A DNA stretch of 10,442 nt from an uncultured Rubrivivax sp. (GTDB taxonomy: Bacteria; Pseudomonadota; Gammaproteobacteria; Burkholderiales; Burkholderiaceae_C), in NCBI GenBank assembly GCA_937967345.1, contig CALBTN010000024.1:1-10442 (forward strand), given 5' to 3'. Below the pieces are notes generated by a model, which made no database searches, was not told where the DNA came from, and saw only the letters and a list, made by a program, of their open reading frames with translations. Of the stretch, positions 4,990 to 10,442 are shown in pieces. The translations under genes were made by a program, and so were the position numbers. Every line of letters begins with the position of its first letter. The stretch's first letter is position 1.

Positions 4990-7900
4990 TCAATGCCCGT
5001 CGGCCGGCGGCGCGACGGGCGCGACGGGCGCGACGGGCGCGACGGCCGATGACTCCGCCTTCGGGGCTGTGCGCCGCGCCGCCTTGCGCTCGCCCAGCCG
5101 GTCGAAGAGGTAGAAGAACAGCGGCACGTACAGCATCGCCAGCGTGGTCTCGCCGATCATGCCGCCGATGATGCCGGTGCCGATCGAATGCCGCGCATTC
5201 GCGCCGGCACCCACCGCGATCGCCAGCGGCAGGCAACCCACCGCGAAGGCGAGCGAGGTCATGATGATCGGCCTCAAGCGCTGCTCGCCGGCCAGCCTTG
5301 TCGCGTCCATGATGCTGTAGCCCTGCTGGCGGAAGTCCACCGCCGCGCTGACGCGCAGCACCGCGTTCTTCGCGCCCAGCCCGATCAGCACCAGCAGGCC
5401 GATCTGGAAGTACACGTCGTTCTCCAGCCCGCGGATGTGGTTCATCAGCAGCGCGCCGAGCACGCCGAAGGGGATCGCGGTCATCACCGCACCGGGCAGG
5501 GTCCAGCTTTCGTACTGCGCCGCCAGCACCAGGAAGACGATGATCAGGCCGAAGACGAAGGCCAGCGCCGAAGTGCCACCCGACTGCTTCTCCTCGAAGG
5601 CCAGCCCCGACCAGGCGAAGGTGTATTGGCCCGGCAGCTCGCGCGCCAGCTCCTCCATCACGCGGATCGCCTGCCCCGAGCTGTAGCCGGCCGCGGCGTT
5701 GCCGATGATCTTGGCCGCCGGGAAGCCGTTGAAGTGCGGCAGCAGGTCGGGCCCCGCGGTCCACTCGGTGCTGACCACGGCCGACAGCGGCACCATCTTG
5801 CCTTGGTTGGAGCGCGTGTACAGGCGCGTCAGGTCGCCGGGCGTCTGGCGGAACGGCGCGTCCGACTGCACGATCACCCACCACACGCGGCTGTACTGGC
5901 TGAACTGGCTGGCGGTCAACGAGCCGAACTGCGCCTGGATCGCGCTGTACACGTCCTGCACCGGCACTTGCAGCAGCATCGCCTTCTCGCGGTCGACGTC
6001 GGCGCGCAGCTGCTGGCTGTTGGCGTTGAAGGTGGTGTTCAGGCCGGCCAGCTCGGGCCGCTGCCGCGCCTTGGCCAGGAGGGCCTGCACCTGGTTGCCC
6101 AGCTCCACAGGCGAGCCGGCGGCGGTGTCCTGGATCCAGAACTCGAAGCCGCCGGTGGTGCCGATGCCGGGGATCGCCGGCGGCGCGATCGGCAGCACCA
6201 CCGCTTCCTGGATGTGCTTGGCCTGGTCGTAGAAGGCGGTCAGGATCGCGCGCGCGTTCTGCTGCTTGGCGGTGGCGATGTCCTGGTAGCGCTGCTTGAA
6301 GTCGCTGAAGGTGATGAAGATGGTCGCCGCGTTGGTCTTGAAGCCGGCGTCGATCAGGCTGTAGCCGGTGACCACCGAGCGCGTCGCCACGCCCGGGATC
6401 TTGGCCAGGATGGCGTCGGCGCGCGAGGCCACTTCCTGCGTGCGCTCGAGGCTCGCCGCCTGCGGCATGACGATCGCGACCATCGCGTAGCCCTGGTCCT
6501 CCTGCGGCACGAAGCTGCTCGGCAGGGTGACGAACAAATGCCAGATCGCGTAGAGGAACACGCCCAGCAGCACGAAGGCGACGACCATGCGCTTGATGAC
6601 GAATTCCACCGCGTGGCCGAAGCCGCGCGTCACGCTATCGACCTGGCGGTTGAACCAGGCGAAGAAGCCGCGCGTCGGCGGCGGGTTGTGCTTGAGCAGC
6701 AGCGCGCACATCGCCGGCGTGAGCGTCAGCGCGACGATGCCGCTGATGATCACCGACACCACGATCGTGATCGCGAACTGCTTGTACAGCTGCCCGGTGG
6801 TGCCGGGCAGGAAGGCCGCCGGCACGAACACCGAGGCCATCACCAGCACCACCGCGACCAGCGAGCTGCCGATCTCGTTCATCGAGCGGATCGTCGCGTC
6901 CTTGGGCGACAGGTGGTGCTGCGCCATGTTGCGCTCGACGTTCTCGCACACCACGATGGCGTCGTCGACGACCATGCCGATCGCCAGGATCAGCCCGAAG
7001 AGTGTGAGCAGGTTGATCGAGAAGCCTAAAGCGAGCATGCCGGCGAAGGTGCTGACCAGCGCCACGATGATCGCCACCGCGCAGATCAGCGTGGTGCGCA
7101 GGCTTTGCAGGAACAGGTACACCACCAGCACCACCAGCACCAGCGCTTCGAGCAGCGTGTGGATCACCTCTTCGATCGACAGGCGCACGAAGTCGTTGGT
7201 GTCCAGCGCGATGGTCGTGGCCAGCCCCTCGGGGAAGCGCGAGCGCATCTCGTCCAGCGTCTTGCGCACCGCGTTGCTCACCACCAGCCCGTTGGCGCCG
7301 GGCTGCTGGTAGATGGCGATCAGCGTCGCCGGCTCGCGGTTGAGCTGGCTGTCGACGATGTACTGGCGCAGCCCCACCTCGGCGCGCGCCACGTCGCCCA
7401 GGCGCACGATGGCGCTGCCGTCGGGGTTGGCGCGCAGGATGATGCGTTCGTACTGGCGCGGGTCGGCGAACTGGCTTTGCGTGACCACCGGGAAGGTCAG
7501 CTGCACGTTGCCGGGGCTCGGGTCCTGGCCGATCTGGCCGGCGCCGAAGAGGGCATTCTGCTGGTTCACCGCGTTGGCGATGTCGCTGGTGGTGATGCCC
7601 AGCGACGCCATGCGGTCCGGGTTCATCCAGATGCGCATCGCCTGGTCGGGCACGCCCATGATCTGCGCCTGGCCGGCGCCGGGCACGCGCTTGAGCGCAT
7701 CGAGCACGTAGACGTTGGCGTAGTTGGCGACGTAGTCGGCGCTGTAGCGCCCGCCCTTGCTGGTGACGGCCACCAGCATCATGATCGACGAGCTCTTCTT
7801 CTGCACCGACACGCCCTGCTGCTGCACCGCTTCGGGCAACGCGGGCAGCGCCAGGTTGACGCGGTTTTGCACCTGCACCTGGGCGATGTCGGGGTCGGTG

Positions 7901-8193
7901 GCGAGCGCGAAGTACACGGTCAGCACCAGCTGGCCGTTGGCCGAGCTGGTGCTGCTCATGTAAAGCATGTTGTCCACGCCGTTGATCTGCGCCTCGATCG
8001 GCGCGGCCACGCTGTCGGCCAGCGTCTTGCTGTCGGCGCCGGGGTAGGTGGCCTGCACCGTCACCTGCACCGGCGTGATCGCCGGGTACTGCTGCACCGG
8101 CAGCGCGGTCATCGCCACCAGCCCGGCCAGGCACAGCAGCAGCGCGACCACCGCCGCGAAGATCGGCCGCTCGATGAAGAAGCGGGAGAACAT
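4990..8193 (-). CDS. RND multidrug efflux pump, inner-membrane HAE-1 transporter (AcrB/MexB-like)
   Basis: A 1067-residue proton-driven pump that would extrude hydrophobic or amphiphilic compounds through the channel at 4359-2902 with the adaptor at 9393-8212. It begins with the diagnostic MFSRFFIERPIFA and first membrane helix (about 10-30), followed by the large periplasmic porter/docking loop with VQVQNRVNLA (106-115) and QQQGVSVQK. Helices 2-6 lie at about 343-500 with GMVVDDAIVV, whose D410 and D411 correspond to the proton-relay pair D407/D408 of AcrB; the second periplasmic loop has PQEDQGY (563-569); helices 8-12 lie at about 875-1030. K942 in GLGAKNAVL matches K940 of AcrB, so the proton relay is complete. 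The segment after it is odd: R947, S949 and A950 replace the hydrophobic and E/F residues usual there. The C-terminus carries four VAP triplets encoded by a 9-base tandem repeat. The start is 18 bases after the adaptor stop. Confidence 0.96.
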   Translation of the reverse strand: MFSRFFIERPIFAAVVALLLCLAGLVAMTALPVQQYPAITPVQVTVQATYPGADSKTLADSVAAPIEAQINGVDNMLYMSSTSSANGQLVLTVYFALATDPDIAQVQVQNRVNLALPALPEAVQQQGVSVQKKSSSIMMLVAVTSKGGRYSADYVANYANVYVLDALKRVPGAGQAQIMGVPDQAMRIWMNPDRMASLGITTSDIANAVNQQNALFGAGQIGQDPSPGNVQLTFPVVTQSQFADPRQYERIILRANPDGSAIVRLGDVARAEVGLRQYIVDSQLNREPATLIAIYQQPGANGLVVSNAVRKTLDEMRSRFPEGLATTIALDTNDFVRLSIEEVIHTLLEALVLVVLVVYLFLQSLRTTLICAVAIIVALVSTFAGMLALGFSINLLTLFGLILAIGMVVDDAIVVCENVERNMAQHHLSPKDATIRSMNEIGSSLVAVVLVMASVFVPAAFLPGTTGQLYKQFAITIVVSVIISGIVALTLTPAMCALLLKHNPPPTRGFFAWFNRQVDSVTRGFGHAVEFVIKRMVVAFVLLGVFLYAIWHLFVTLPSSFVPQEDQGYAMVAIVMPQAASLERTQEVASRADAILAKIPGVATRSVVTGYSLIDAGFKTNAATIFITFSDFKQRYQDIATAKQQNARAILTAFYDQAKHIQEAVVLPIAPPAIPGIGTTGGFEFWIQDTAAGSPVELGNQVQALLAKARQRPELAGLNTTFNANSQQLRADVDREKAMLLQVPVQDVYSAIQAQFGSLTASQFSQYSRVWWVIVQSDAPFRQTPGDLTRLYTRSNQGKMVPLSAVVSTEWTAGPDLLPHFNGFPAAKIIGNAAAGYSSGQAIRVMEELARELPGQYTFAWSGLAFEEKQSGGTSALAFVFGLIIVFLVLAAQYESWTLPGAVMTAIPFGVLGALLMNHIRGLENDVYFQIGLLVLIGLGAKNAVLRVSAAVDFRQQGYSIMDATRLAGEQRLRPIIMTSLAFAVGCLPLAIAVGAGANARHSIGTGIIGGMIGETTLAMLYVPLFFYLFDRLGERKAARRTAPKAESSAVAPVAPVAPVAPPADGH
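5012..5047. repeat. 9-base tandem repeat, four copies, in the 3' end of the pump gene
   Basis: GCGACGGGC occurs three times in a row (5012-5038) and a fourth time with one change (5039-5047, GCGACGGCC). Read on the minus strand it encodes Val-Ala-Pro four times at residues 1051-1062 of the pump, in its cytoplasmic tail. The repeat length keeps the frame, so copy-number changes would lengthen or shorten the tail only. Confidence 0.9.
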
Positions 8194-8211
8194 GCGCGCG
8201 CCCGGCTGCGT

Positions 8212-9393
8212 CTAGCGGGGCGCGCTGGCTGGCGCCGCTGCGGAGGCCGATGCAGAGGCCGCGGCCGCGGTGGGCTTGCCGTCGAGCTGCATCACGACCA
8301 CCGCCGCCCCGGCGGCGAGGCGCTGGCCGCCGTCGACCACCAGCCGGTCGCCGGCCTGCAGCCCTTCGTTGACGAACCAGCTGTCGCCGTGCCAGTCGCC
8401 CAGCACCAGCGGGCGCTGTTCGGCCTTGCCTTCGGCGTTCACCACCCAGGCGAAGTGGCCCTTGGCGCCTTGCTGCACCGCGCGCTGCGGCACCAGGATC
8501 GCGTTGGGCCGCAGCGCCCCCTTGAGCCGCGCGCGCACGTACTGGTTCGGGCGCAGCACGCCCTTGGGGTTGTCGACCGTGGCGCGGATCAGGAAGGTGC
8601 CGGTCTGCGGGTTGTAGGACGGGTCGGCGAAGGTGATCTTGCCGGTGAAGGGGAAGATGCTGTTGTCCGGCTGCACGATCTCGACCGTCATCTTCATGTC
8701 GGGCGGCAGCTTCAGCCGGCCGTCGCGGATGTCGTTCTGGATGCGCAGGAATTCGTTCTCCGACAGGCTGAAGTTGACCCACATCGGGCTCAGCACCGAG
8801 ACGGTGGTCAGCTGCGCGTTCTGCGGGTTCAGGTAGGTGCCGTCGGCCACCGCCGCGTAGCTGCTGACGCCGGCCACCGGCGAGCTGATCACGGTGTAGC
8901 TCAGGTCCAGCTGCGCCGAGGTGACCTGCGCCTTCGACTGCTCCACCGCGGCGGCCGCCTGTTCGTACTGCCCGGTGGCGTCGTCCAGGTCCTTCTGCGA
9001 CAGCGCGTTCTTCGCCGCCAGCGGTTTGACCCGATCGAGGTTGGCCTTGGCCACCGTCATCGCCGCCTGGTTGCGCTGCAGCGCGGCCTTGGCCGCGTCG
9101 AGCTGCGCCTGGAAGGGTTTGGGGTCCATGCGGAACAGCACCTGCCCGGCCTTGACCACCGAGCCTTCGGTGTAGACGCGCTTGTCGAGCCAGCCCGACA
9201 CGCGCGCCTGGATGTTCACGGCCTGCGAGCTCTGCGTCTGCGCCACGTACTCGCGCGAGATGTCGATGTCGCGCGGCGCGATGGTGACCAGGCTGACCTC
9301 CAGCGGTGGCGGGGGCAGCTTCGGTGGCTCCTTGCCGCAGGCGGCGAGCAGGGCCAAGCCGGCAGCGCAGCAGAGCAGGGCGGTTCGGCGCAT
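8212..9393 (-). CDS. RND efflux periplasmic adaptor lipoprotein (AcrA/MexA-like membrane-fusion protein)
   Basis: A 393-residue adaptor linking pump and channel across the periplasm. The signal peptide ends in lipobox LAAC (16-19), so C19 would be lipidated and anchored in the inner membrane; a Pro-rich stretch (KLPPPPLEV) follows. The first lipoyl-like half contains VNIQARVSGWLDKR and EGSVVKAGQVLFRMDPKPF (about 58-95). An alpha-helical hairpin (about 97-165, AKAALQRNQAAMTVAKANL to AAAVEQSKAQVTS) is followed by the second lipoyl half (YTVISSPVAG), then the beta-barrel with PQTGTFLIRATVDNPKGVLRPNQYV and the membrane-proximal domain with PQRAVQQGAKG. The C-terminus is a simple Ala/Ser tail. The start lies 3 bases after the thiolase stop and its ribosome-binding site would sit in the thiolase's last codons; only a weak GAGCG-like motif is visible, suggesting coupling. 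The product is followed by the pump gene after 18 bases. No repressor gene of the TetR or LysR type is seen next to it in the window. Confidence 0.95.
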   Translation of the reverse strand: MRRTALLCCAAGLALLAACGKEPPKLPPPPLEVSLVTIAPRDIDISREYVAQTQSSQAVNIQARVSGWLDKRVYTEGSVVKAGQVLFRMDPKPFQAQLDAAKAALQRNQAAMTVAKANLDRVKPLAAKNALSQKDLDDATGQYEQAAAAVEQSKAQVTSAQLDLSYTVISSPVAGVSSYAAVADGTYLNPQNAQLTTVSVLSPMWVNFSLSENEFLRIQNDIRDGRLKLPPDMKMTVEIVQPDNSIFPFTGKITFADPSYNPQTGTFLIRATVDNPKGVLRPNQYVRARLKGALRPNAILVPQRAVQQGAKGHFAWVVNAEGKAEQRPLVLGDWHGDSWFVNEGLQAGDRLVVDGGQRLAAGAAVVVMQLDGKPTAAAASASASAAAPASAPR

Positions 9394-9396
9394 CGC

Positions 9397-10442
<1,046 letters not shown>

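Noticed and set aside
7105..7150. Run of CACCAGCAC-like units resembling a short tandem repeat
   Set aside because: It is codon usage for a Val/Leu-rich membrane helix of the pump (residues about 350-362) and not a separate repeat.

Overview
The window is very GC-rich and densely coded. Gene content (patatin-type outer-membrane phospholipase, 3-oxoadipyl-CoA-type thiolase, HAE-1 RND efflux pump with lipoprotein adaptor and channel) points to a free-living Gram-negative proteobacterium. A beta-proteobacterium of the Burkholderiales or a high-GC gamma-proteobacterium such as Xanthomonadales would fit; this placement is inference from composition and protein style only.

Left part, plus strand: the 3' end of a patatin-like phospholipase gene (POTRA domain and outer-membrane barrel, 1-1293) is followed by a 338-base gap dominated by a large palindromic repeat (about 1353-1515, with 29-base perfect arms). 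Then comes a PLP-dependent cysteine synthase-family enzyme (1632-2759). A short convergent gap (2760-2901) with a hairpin separates it from everything to the right.

Right part, minus strand, read from the right edge leftwards: a 5'-truncated thiolase of the PcaF/PaaJ type (10442-9397), a lipoprotein membrane-fusion protein (9393-8212), an RND inner-membrane pump (8193-4990), a BrnT/BrnA-type toxin-antitoxin pair (4927-4402) and an OprM/NodT-type outer-membrane channel lipoprotein (4359-2902). The three efflux genes together encode a complete tripartite pump spanning both membranes. The thiolase stop codon and the adaptor start codon are only 3 bases apart, so the pump appears to be co-transcribed with an aromatic-acid catabolism gene.

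The two most notable points are the toxin-antitoxin module sitting between the pump and its channel, with its own promoter-like region containing an 11-base-period direct repeat, and the long palindromic intergenic element. No RNA gene, transposase, CRISPR array or replication origin was seen. I see no convincing wholly new system; the unusual features are matters of arrangement and repeats rather than unknown protein families.
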